A stretch of DNA of 64,000 nucleotides, from the NCBI RefSeq assembly GCF_018873765.1, contig NC_057920.1:14273307-14337306 (forward strand). The letters run 5' to 3'. The notes under the pieces are model-generated. The model had not been told where the DNA came from. It ran no database searches and was given only the letters and a program-made list of their open reading frames with translations. The position numbers and the translations under genes were made by a program. Source of the stretch: Telopea speciosissima (taxonomy: Eukaryota; Streptophyta; Magnoliopsida; Proteales; Proteaceae). Below, in pieces: positions 55,009-64,000 of this stretch (position 1 is the stretch's first letter; the number at the start of each line of letters is the position of its first letter).

Positions 55009-56418
55009 TTACCTCGCGAAAACAGTGAGTGATGCACCATTGAATGGAGCCAAGAAAGTTGGATACTGTCCACCACTACTGCAGGAAGTACCATGGGTAC
55101 GTGTTTGAGAGAATTGAAGAGACCACTGATGTAGAATCACATTCCACCCACAATCTACTGATCTGTAGCTCTTTACTTCTTTGATTCCTTCAAAGAAGGC
55201 TGCCAGTTTAGCTGTAAAATTTGTTCCCACGCCTTGGAAGGTGGCAAAGCACCTGATTGGGGAATCGATGTGATTTATGAAAATCCCTCCTGCTCCTGGG
55301 GACCCCGGATTTCCCAACAATGAACCATCAATGTTCAGTTTTGTCTAGCCTGAGGGTGGTTGACACCATTTCCCTTCTGAAAAAGAATTTGCCTGCGATC
55401 TAGCAATTGCCACTTGGAACTTTCTGGCCATGACCAGATCATCAACCGATTTCACCCGAACACCACCAATTCGTGAACTATCAGAGACCTCTCTCAAGTA
55501 GCATTTCACCACTTGCATCAGAGTCCCTCTTAAATTGTCATATCTTCTCCTGTTGCGCTCTAACCAAATTTGCTGACAACCTATTATGAGAAGTAACCCC
55601 CAAACACTGCTTAAAGAGACACTGTTCGCTTTCCCTCGCCACCAGGAAAAGAGAAGCTCCATCGAGGGGAACCCGGACCAATTTTCATTAAAATAATAGA
55701 GAATTTCTCTCCACACTTGGATTGAGAAAGGGCAGCCTATAAAAATGTGGGGACTTGTATCACATTCCGCTTGGCAGAGTTCACATCTTGAGACAATGGG
55801 AACCGCTCTTTGTCGCACTTTTTCATCTGTTGGGAGAGCACCATGAGCCATTCGCCACCCAAACAAAGAGCTGCGAGGGTGAAGCTCACGTTGCCATATC
55901 GCCCAGCACCACTCCGATGGAGCTGCCTTCAATCTCAGGCCATTCCATGCAGACTTCACCGGAAAACTCCCTGTTTTAGAATGAGCCCAAACCTACAAAT
56001 CCTCTCTGGCAGTAGCCTTGATGCCAAGGCCCTGGATTGTTGTAAATATTGCCTGAAGCACCGGAGCCGAGACATTAGGGAATTCCCACTGCTCTCCCTC
56101 TGAAAAATCTGAAACTGAGGCGGTTAGATTGCGTGGAATCTGGCAAGGCTTCAATAAGTCTTCAACAGTATGCTCTCCTACCCATTTGTCGTACCAGAAC
56201 CGAATTGAGGATCCATCTCCAACTACCCATCGTTCTGCAAACTGAACAAACTCCCATACTCTTCGAAGGCCAGGAAGCACTGAAGAAGATCCAACCGCAC
56301 TCTTTGGGGTTCCATCCTTTTTCAGCAACCTCCCTCTCAAAAAAACAGCAAAGCTTGATTTCTCCGTTTTTATTGAGCATGCCAACTTTGCAACCAATGC
56401 CAAGTTTAAATACCGCAA
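55009..56418 (-). pseudogene. LINE C-terminal region: zinc-binding domain and RNase H
   Basis: The frame contains FVQFAERWVVGDGSSIRFWY, then after a TAG (where Trp is expected) VWAHSKTGSFPVKSAWNGL. The zf-RVT pattern CELCQAECDTSPHIFIGCPF lies at about 55770. After another Trp-to-stop TAG, TKLNIDGSLLGNPGSPGAGG starts the RNase H domain. The frame is otherwise fairly intact, so inactivation is recent. Confidence 0.85.
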
Positions 56419-56572
56419 GCGACGTATCCCTAGGCTCCCTTCCTTCTTGGGCTTTGCAGAGACTATCCCAACGTACTGTAATGGCCTTGGGTTTTTCTGC
56501 TTCTCCCATCTAGATGAAGTTATGAATCCATCTTTCCATGATGTCGATAGCTGATGCCGGCCACAGGTAAAC

Positions 56573-57715
56573 CTAAAAGTTATGTATTGGAATACTGCAC
56601 ATCACAGATCTCACCAATTCCGCACGACCCGCCATGGATAGAAGACGCCCTTTCCAAGCCGATAACCTTCTTTTGAACTTATCTATCAATGGCATGAGTA
56701 CCTCTCTATTCACCCTTCCATGCAACAGATCCACTCCCAAATACCGGGTAGGTAGCTTGCAGACTGAAATTTGAAGGGCTGTAGTTAGACGATGCTTTTT
56801 GGCCATTGTAACTCTTCCCAAAAATACCTTGCTTTTTGCTAGGTTAATCACCTGGCCCGAGTAGGACCCATAGTCTTCTAAGAACTACTTGATCCGCTTC
56901 ACACTTTTCAAATCCGCCTTCATAAAAATAAATAGATCATTAGCATAAAGAAGATGAGATGGGGTATCTACCTGACGGGGGCCTGGAAGAGCCGAGATCC
57001 CTCCCTTTCTGCGCAACGCTGTAAGACCTCTGCAAAGAAGACCTCTTCAGATAGGATAAACAAAAGAGGGGATAGAGAATCTCCCTGCCTCAGCCCCCTT
57101 TCCACCCTTAAAAAACCCACTGGTCCTCCATTTATTAAGATAGAAATCTTTGTAGATTACAGTATCTGTTGCACCCACGATATCCATAACTGAGAGAAGC
57201 TGAAAGCCCCTAGGACGTCAAATAGGAAACCCTAATTAAGAGAATCAAATGCCTTTGGTATGTCTAGCTTCATGACCAAACCACCACCCCTGCATTTCAG
57301 AGACATGACGTTGGCTAACTCTGACGCCACTCCTATGCTTTCAAAGATAACCTTACCCTTCTAGAATGCTCCTTGTTCAGGGGAGATCAATTTCTGCAAA
57401 ATCGTGGACAAATGAGTTGCCATGATTTTCAGAATCAACTTAAAAAAGAAATTCGCCAAACAGATTGGGCAAAATTTGCCCCACTTTATTTGCATTCTCC
57501 ACCTTTGGTACAAGGCTTAGGAAATTGCTATTGATGCCTCTCGTGATTATTTCTTCCCTAAAAAAATTTTGGATTCCCCTGAAAACATCTGTTCCAACTA
57601 TATCCCATCAAACTCTGAAGAAGGTGCCTGGATACCCATCCGGTCTTGGTGCACTAGAGGGGTCCAAGTCGAAAACAACCGCTTTAATCTCCTCTTGAGA
57701 GGGTATCCTCGCAAG
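56573..57715 (-). pseudogene. LINE reverse transcriptase domain, inactive
   Basis: From the LTR junction the minus strand reads ARIPSQEEIKAVVFDLDPSS, the start of the plant LINE RT core, then several stops and frameshifts. The catalytic YADD box is YAND (LLYANDLFIF, about 56950-56920), so one catalytic Asp is lost. The end AKSKVFLGRVTMAKKH and LPTRYLGVDLLHGRV matches RT thumb-region sequence. Confidence 0.85.
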
Positions 57716-59160
57716 TGTAGACACTGGATTTTGTCACCCCCCGGCGATGATGACAACAGGACACGGACAGACATCGGTATCTCTCTCAAGAAGGACTTTT
57801 GTCCCTACATCTGAACCAAATCACCCTAACATCCTTAAAATGACTTATTAGACCCTTTTACCAAATGCTGAAGGAGGTACTGCTCACCCTCCCCCACCAC
57901 TGCGGGGGGTGCAGAGGGGCGGAGCCCCCCGACAGAAAATTTTCTAAAGAGTTAGAAGGGAGTGAAAAACCCAAAAAATAAGGAAAAATGGCACTGTGCC
58001 TCCACGACGCCGTGGACTCCTTCCCACAGTGCCTTGGGCTCCTTCCACAGCACCGTAGGCTCCTTCCCACGGCACCGTGGGGATGTGTACAGGATTTCCA
58101 GGGCGCCACGAGGGGGTGTGACATCAGCTTGCTGGCATCACCCACGGCGCCGTGGAAAAGTCCCCCACGACGCCGTGGACATCTCCACTGCGCCGTGGAG
58201 GACTTATCTGGCCAGGAGAGAGAGGGGACCCTCCTATAAATAGGAGGGTCCCCCTCCCTCATTTCTCAAGCTTTTCTCGGGTAGGGAGACCCTCCAGGGC
58301 TTGTTTTGCCCCCTTTTCACCCTCTTTTCCTCCGTCTTTCCCTCATGAGTATGTGAGTGAGTGGAGTTCTTCGACGTGGATAGATCTTTCGGTTACCCAT
58401 CCAAGCATAGAGCGATTCTGCTCTTAGGTATTGTTATCCCGTCAGTGTACGGATAACGAAAACCCCCCTTCACAGTCGTTATTCTGTCTGTATACAGATA
58501 ACAAGAATCCCTTATGTAGCCGTTACTTTGCCCGAAGTTTGAGTAGCGAAACCCATCTTATATAATCCTTACTCTGTCCGACAAGAGAGAGACAAGCCGT
58601 CCGTCTCCACCTGAGTTGTGGGACATCACATATTTCGCCCTTGGTGCGCTTTCATTTATTTCTTGCATTTCTAGACATGTATCTGTCTCTTTCCCTCTCA
58701 TTATTTTTGGCATAATGTAGACAATTAAAGTAACTCGTTTTAGTGCACATAGTAAATGATTTTTCTTTCTTTGTCATGATTAGTGCATCATAACTTAGCC
58801 TTACATGTTAGTATATGATATATTATTAAGGGAGAATATTAAAAAATCAGCATCTAGTAGAAAGACCGGTTTATCCGGGCGAGGTGGGTGCCTAACACCT
58901 TCCCACTCTCGTAACCTGACTACTTACCCTGAATCTCTGACCAGACCATTTGGAATCACGTAGCCCTTTCTGCTAACCCCGGATGGGGCTACACCCATTG
59001 GGTCCTAGGCCCTAACCCTAGGTGGCAACTCCATTTCTTTATAAAGCATGATCCCAATCCCCATGATGATATATCGAAACAATACACCATTATTCATCGA
59101 AACTAATCCTTGTCGCCAAGAGGCTGAGGAACCCTCGTCCCGAAGACCACGGTACTTACA
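57716..59160 (+). mobile_element. Gypsy-type solo LTR (1445 bp) nested in the LINE
   Basis: It starts TGTAGACACTGGATTTTGTC and ends GGTACTTACA. The flanks GCAAG (57711-57715) and ACAAG (59161-59165) match at 4 of 5 bases. Removing it rejoins the LINE frame NEML/ARIPSQEE, confirming the junctions. Inside are a set of CACGGCGCCGTGG-like palindromes (57995-58205), a TATAAATA box at 58235-58242, diverged tandem repeats of about 55 bp (58430-58600), and TGGGTGCCTAACACCTTCCC / AGGTGGCAACTCC, as in Tat-like Gypsy LTRs. Confidence 0.88.
58224..58253. promoter_or_regulatory. LTR TATA box inside a perfect palindrome
   Basis: The 13-bp arm GGGGACCCTCCTA (58224-58236) is inverted perfectly at 58241-58253 around a 4-bp TAAA spacer, so the TATAAATA box forms the top of the hairpin. 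Confidence 0.9.
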
Positions 59161-59215
59161 ACAAGCATCTCATTGTCCTCATTAGAAACCAATGTCGGTA
59201 CTGCTAAAAGCAAAC

Positions 59216-60088
59216 TCACTTTCCTAGTAGTATCCCCTCATTTGAAAAAAGTTTCAAAGTGCGAAGCCATACAATCTCGAATAGTGCCCGGTTCCGACAG
59301 AACCCCTCCATCATCTTTTTTAATTCCCAAATGGTATTTCTAATCCTTCTGATCTTTGCAGACATGTGAAAGTATTTGGAGCACCTGTCACCCTGCTTAA
59401 TCCACTTATCTCTGGCTTTTTCACTCCACAATTTCTCTTGTAGTAGGATAGCCAGGTCATATTTCCCTCTAGCCTGCAACTCGCTTTCAAACAGCTCTTC
59501 AGAGAAGCCATCGGCATCCAAAGAAGCCTGTACAGCCTCCAAATTCTCCCTTGAACGAGAGACCTCGAGATCTATATGGGGGAACTCCCTTCGCGCCCAT
59601 TCCCGCAGAGAACCTTTGAGTCTTTTGAGCTTTGCCACCACCACAAAAAGTGGAGTGCCCCGAATAGGTTCAACCCAGGAGCATTGCTCGAAACTTCGAA
59701 AGTTCTCATGCTCGGACCAGAAGCGCTGCATCCGAAAAGGTGCATTAGTAGGGCGAGCCACCTTCTCACATGAAATAACTAATAGGGAATGGTCTGACGA
59801 CCCCTTGACCAGAACCTGCTGCACACACCCTTCATATCGATGCCACCATGCATCGTTGCAGAAACTTCGGTCAAGAACTGCCCGTACATTTCCCACTCGT
59901 CGGTTATTTGACCATGTGTACTTGATGCTTGTGGAAGGTATCTGCAAGAGAGAAGCCGAATCTACCATTGCTGCAAAGTCCTCCGCCGAGCCCAAGTTGA
60001 AACGATCCGGACCCCGTTTCTCAGATGCTAATAAATAAGCATTAAAATCTCCAATGACTAGCCACAGACATGTTACCCCCGCAAGGGA
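59216..60088 (-). pseudogene. LINE endonuclease, N-terminally truncated
   Basis: The open frame holds the C-terminal half of an APE-type endonuclease: VIGDFNAYLLASEKRG, the YTWSNNR motif and the catalytic-type SSDHSLLV. A linker to the reverse transcriptase follows (KLWSEKARDKWIKQGDRCSK, YFHMSAKIRR). The N-terminal half, with its own catalytic residues, is missing because of 5' truncation, so this is not a functional nuclease. Confidence 0.88.
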
Positions 60089-60104
60089 AGATGGTGACAT
60101 TGTA

Positions 60105-60175
60105 ATCATGCATAATTTACCATATGTCTTACATGGTGTACATCAGATGATGACACTCTAATCATGCATAATTTG
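60105..60175 (+). repeat. Right copy of the pre-LINE tandem repeat
   Basis: ATCATGCATAATTT occurs twice (60105-60118 and about 60163-60176) around a second ACCATATGTCTTACATGGTG copy, showing the 57-bp tandem structure of the original site. Confidence 0.8.
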
Positions 60176-60179
60176 CACA

Positions 60180-60946
60180 AAAAATATTCCTAAACAAAAT
60201 TATAGAGTTATTGTTGCTATAACTCTACAATTCATCTAGTTAATGACAATTGATTAGATGCTTTTATTGTAATCAAAACCTAAGTATTAGGTCATGAGGT
60301 TGGTGAGAGGTACCATCAAGTCATCAGGTGTAGAATGACATCCACATGAGGAGGGTGACAGACAAAGATAGTGCCACGTACGACTCTCTTTAGTCTTGCA
60401 TTCGGGCCTTTTTGTTTGTGTTTGTGCCAATAAATCAACAAATTATTGGTAGGAAAAGAGGACCTGTCAAGTATCTCAACACTTGTGCAAGCGTTTTCAT
60501 ACACCTATATATGGTATCTCGATCTCTTTTTCATCAATAGAGGTTAGGGTTCAAAACCTTAGGTAGGAAAAGAGGATACGAGAAGTGGAGAGAATTCAAA
60601 TATCTTCGTCAGAGAGAGAGAGAGAGATCCTTCTCCCCTCCTCTTTAGCTTTCTTATAAAGAAGTGATAACCCTAATCTAAATGGAACTTGCTAGACAAG
60701 TTGTGGGATCCTATAGGGTGATCTAGCTAGGATTATTGTAGCTGATCTTTTATTTATCAAAAGGCATAGCAGTCTTGAGTGAAAAACAAACTATTTACTA
60801 ATCAATCTACCCTAAGCGGGACGGTAATTAAAAACCCACATATTGGTTAAAAACAATATTCATTGGTCTCTCCACTTTACAATATCATCTGAAAGACTAT
60901 TGGGTAAGAAAAAATATTGTCAAAAACCTTAATTTGTCGAACATTT
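60180..60946. other. Intergenic stretch without recognised gene
   Basis: No coding support. A (GA)n run lies at 60612-60628. Confidence 0.4.
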
Positions 60947-61458
60947 CTAATCAACAATGTTGTTCTGGGGGAATGATACCTGTTGGTATTGGATTCAAAG
61001 GATTGGTGCGCCGTTCAAACGAACATAACAACATTTCTTTGAAAATTAAAAAGAAAAATCTATTCGAGGGGGAAATGAGAGATATTTTGTTCCACCACAG
61101 AGAATTATTTTATTTTTGTAGCCCAAACAATTTCCATGATATATCAGAACAATCATTTACGGGATTTATTGATTCCTAAGAGCGGATTTATCCTTTTAAT
61201 TTTAACTATTTGGTCTGATCATTTTAGTTGGTAATGGTAATAAAGATAATAATGAATACAAAGGAATTAATGGTTTGAACCGTATATCAATGGCCAATCT
61301 CCGGTAGAAAGTTCCGTTGGAACAATTATTTATTTCAAGGTATCTCGTCTCTTTTTTTTAATTAAAAAAAAAAAAAGAGGAAGTGTGGTGAGAAATGACA
61401 AGAAGATATTGGAACATCAATTTGGAAGAGATGATGGAAGCAGGAGTTCATTTTGGAT
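60947..61458 (+). pseudogene. rpoC2: Plastid rpoC2-rps2 segment in the nucleus
   Basis: 60960-61179 encodes [35 protein letters not shown] and [10 protein letters not shown]-stop, the C-terminus of the plastid RNA polymerase beta'' subunit. A missing base upstream of MIPVG shifts the frame. The following sequence corresponds to the rpoC2-rps2 spacer, and at 61395 an rps2 start follows: MTRRYWNINLEEMMEAGVHF, broken off after 21 codons. Gene order matches the plastid genome, so this is one NUPT of about 510 bp. Confidence 0.9.
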
Positions 61459-61853
61459 CTTGACCATGGATTTGAATTAAAACTTGAATAAAATATAATA
61501 TAAAATCAATTGTTGAACTCTTCATAGTGATTATAGAAGGATCCATATTTTAAATATAAATATAAAAACAATTTGTAAACACTTTACAAAATGCCGCTGA
61601 GCTCAAAATTTTGTCCAATCACAGTTAATGAATTCTCACTTGATCGATATTCTCTCTATTCGGGAAGTGGATTCCTTAATGAGAATCTCATTCACAACTG
61701 AATACTGCTAATCTAGTACACCAATATTAATTAATATTGACATTAACCTTTGGTACACAAAAACGTTCAACTACCACTTGTAACAATGAAGACCTCTCAA
61801 GTGTAGAGACTAGAGCAACAATGATAAGTCTTCTGCAAATATACCACTGTACA
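61459..61853. other. Intergenic stretch without recognised gene
   Basis: No coding support between the plastid segment and the CACTA terminus. Confidence 0.4.
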
Positions 61854-62398
61854 CACTACAAAAAAAGCGCTCATTCGCCGCACTTGGGCGGAGGTCTTTA
61901 CCCGTGGTTGTCGAAAACTGTGGTAAAAAATCGTTTATGGTTGCGGGTTTTTGAAAATGCGGCAAAATGGGTAAAAATTTACCGCAGTTGTAATTAACCG
62001 TACTTGGTGTACATATAGCCGCGGTTTAGTATAACCGACGCTGAATATCCTATTTTATTCACAGTTTTATGAAACCGCGTTGAATATACGCTATTTTACT
62101 GCGGTTTTCAGAAACCATGGCTAAATATCCTATATTTAGCAGCGGTTTTCAAAAATCGTGGCTAAATATGATATATTTAGCTACGATCTCCAAAAACCGT
62201 GGTCATATATATATGCATGGTCATTTAGCCATATATAATATATATATAGATAATAATAATATAAATATGCAATAGTTTTCATCCATGGCCTACATGGATA
62301 TATATACACACATATTACTAACAATTATCAATTTTTCATGCTCCTCCCACAATTTTTTGGCTTGCATCATTGTCTCCCAATGACGGCCCTCAAAACAG

Positions 62399-62863
62399 TA
62401 TCTTTTTCCCTCGAACTCTGACTGATCTGATTTCAAGGTCATCAGATCCCCAATATGAAAATTTGGTATTTTAGACCTAATATTTTAAAATTTTGATCTC
62501 CCCTTACAATTTTTGGCTTGCATCATCATTGTGTGAAAATAATTTTATATAATATTTTGACAACACATTATCTAAAATTATGATTTTTTATAATGCAAAT
62601 AATTATTTATATATTTTTTATATAAAACTTCATGACTATTCTTGGATTTTATACATATATATATAATTTGTATCTTTTTCCCTTGAACTCTGACTGATCT
62701 GATTTCAAGGTCACCAGATCCCCAATATCAAAATTTGGTAGTTTAGACCTAATATTTTAAAATTTTGATCTCCCCTTCCAATTTCTGGCTTGCATCATCA
62801 TTGTGTGAAAATAATTTTATATAATATTTTGACAACACATTATCTAAATTTATGATTTTTTTA
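62399..62863 (+). repeat. Direct repeat of about 194 bp within the CACTA element
   Basis: 62399-62592 and 62671-62863 share TATCTTTTTCCC, CTGACTGATCTGATTTCAAG and TTGACAACACATTATCTAAA with few differences, 272 bp apart. Confidence 0.85.
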
Positions 62864-63879
62864 TATTATATTTATATTATATATTGTTTTTACAAATTTT
62901 TCCCTCGAACTTATATTGCCAATAAATTTATAATTTTTATAATTTTCTATTTTAAATATAATTTTCTAATATATATATTATATTGGGGTGAATCTAGTTT
63001 ATTTCAATTATTCATATTTTTTAACTTTGTATTAAAATAAAATTATATTGTGTTTCTAGTTTTAGTTTTAATAATGTATTTGATTTTCTGGATTTTATAT
63101 TTTTTGCATATTTATTGTAATAAAATAATATATTTTGTGCACCATTTGATTAAAAAATATATACTTTTTATGCCTTCTCTATTGAATAATTATTTTTATT
63201 TTTTAATATACTTTTTTGATTGTTCTGGGATTTCTTACTTTTTTTCATTTATATATATTAATTATTTGAAGTCTTTCTGCAAATATTTGTTTTTATAAAT
63301 GAGTAAAATTTTTTATGACTACTTTTGGATTTATTATAATAATAATAATAATACATATATAGCCGCGGTTATGAGTAAGTGCAGCTATATATCACTGTAT
63401 CGTCGTGGTTATCTATAACCGCAAGTATATATCACTATATGACCGCGGTTATCTATAACCGCAACTATATGTGAACTCAATGAGCCAATTGCAAATCAAC
63501 ACGTATAAATATATACAGCCATGGTTTCATAAACCGCGGCCGTATAGCAAAATTTTGAAGAAAAAAAAAGCCGCCTGAATTTTCACATTCCCGCTCTTAT
63601 TCCCCGCTCCCTTTTTGAAATTCATCTGAATAAGAAGAAATTCTTCTGTTGCAGGGGGCCCACTTTTACCAGGTAAGTTCTTCCCAAAAATTTTTTTTCT
63701 CTCTTTCCCTTTCTCTGTCTCGATCTCCCTCTCTAACTTTATATCGTTCATTTGCAAAGCAAGGAGAGAAGAAGAAGAAGTTGCAGCAGAGTGGTGGCCA
63801 ACATTGACCAGGTAGGGGATTCCGTTTTTCTTTTTCTCACTCTCTCTAACTATTTTTCTTCTATTTATATGGGTAGGAG

Positions 63880-64000
63880 CATGGTGTGAGGGGCACGGTA
63901 CCGGTGGTTTTAGGATGCAATAGGCGGTGGAGTGAAGGGGCAAGGTGGAGTAACGGTGGTTTGAGGATGCAGCAGGGCGGTGGTGTGAAGGGGTAGGGGT
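63880..64000 (+). repeat. Short GGTGG-rich tandem array
   Basis: GGTGTGAGGGGCACGG, GGAGTGAAGGGGCAAGG and GGTGTGAAGGGGTAGG start at about 63883, 63929 and 63981; each of the first two is followed by GGTGGTTTNAGGATGCA. The unit is about 46-52 bp and the array reaches the window end. Confidence 0.75.

Larger units (their letters stand above)
54716..60088 (-). mobile_element. 5'-truncated L1-type LINE with 16-bp target duplications
   Basis: The element is bounded by AGATGGTGACATTGTA at 54700-54715 and 60089-60104, a perfect 16-bp duplication. On the minus strand it runs from partial endonuclease (60088-59216) through reverse transcriptase (about 57715-56573), a zinc-binding region and RNase H (about 56418-55000) to an A-tail at 54722-54716. 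It is truncated within the endonuclease. It is interrupted by a solo LTR at 57716-59160. Without that LTR and its duplication it is about 3.9 kb. Confidence 0.93.
61854..64000. mobile_element. Left part of a CACTA (En/Spm) element
   Basis: CACTACAAAAAAAGCGC at 61854 is the classic CACTA terminus; ACA just before it is a possible 3-bp duplication. From 61870 to 62215, and again from 63360 to 63545, many CCGCGGTT / AACCGTGG subterminal words in both orientations occur, as transposase-binding arrays would. No right end (TTGTAGTG) is seen, so the element runs beyond the window. After 63580 possible leader exons end in donors at 63672 (CCAG/GTAAG) and 63811 (CCAG/GTAGG), which may belong to the transposase gene. 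Confidence 0.75.

Noticed and set aside
57858-58262. Frames on both strands rich in repeated PHRA/HRGDV and WRCPRRRGG words
   Set aside because: They come from the GC palindrome array inside the solo LTR.
59376-60038. 220-codon plus-strand frame
   Set aside because: It is the reverse-strand shadow of the LINE endonuclease frame.

Overview
The window is nuclear DNA of a flowering plant, most likely a eudicot. The evidence is GT-AG multi-exon plant genes (GRP94-type HSP90, CYP21-1-type cyclophilin, CBM22/GH10 xylanase, thaumatin-like protein), a plant tRNA-Leu(CAA), plastid DNA fragments, and a dense load of plant transposons (Copia, Gypsy, L1- and RTE-type LINEs, SINEs, MULEs, CACTA, hAT MITEs). 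I cannot name the species.

Layout. 1-6.9 kb: Copia and Gypsy debris and a clean solo LTR. 6.9-8.6 kb: first two exons of a minus-strand cyclophilin whose catalytic exons are not seen. 8.9-12.5 kb: MITEs, a minus-strand Copia relic and a CACTA end. 13.0-13.4 kb: a small conserved-looking protein gene. 13.9-14.2 kb: two head-to-head pieces of plastid rps2. 17.1-22.1 kb: an 8-exon secreted GH10 xylanase with MITE-filled introns. 25-27.4 kb: two SINEs and a 1.46-kb MULE. 29.3-36.0 kb: a complete 15-exon ER HSP90 ending in KDEL, with a TATA box and an unfolded-protein-response element upstream. 37.3-38.5 kb: a GC-rich LTR and a MULE-MITE. 40.0-41.2 kb: a minus-strand, probably GPI-anchored thaumatin-like protein. 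44.7 kb: tRNA-Leu(CAA), followed directly by a 1.95-kb MULE that carries a small gene. 47-52 kb: LTR, LINE, SINE and plastid rpoB debris. 54.7-60.1 kb: a 5'-truncated LINE with perfect 16-bp target duplications, split by a 1.45-kb Gypsy-type solo LTR. 60.9-61.5 kb: plastid rpoC2-rps2 DNA. 61.85 kb to the end: the left end of a large CACTA element.

The host genes are unrelated single units and form no pathway cluster; the xylanase and thaumatin-like proteins are probably cell-wall or apoplastic, and the HSP90 is an ER chaperone. I found no new enzymatic or defence system. The most unusual features are plastid fragments that all come from one operon (rpoB-rpoC1-rpoC2-rps2), a MITE group sharing one internal core, a TATA box enclosed in a perfect palindrome in the nested LTR, and a gene-carrying MULE next to the tRNA gene. 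Exon boundaries were read by eye from splice dinucleotides, reading phase and family knowledge.
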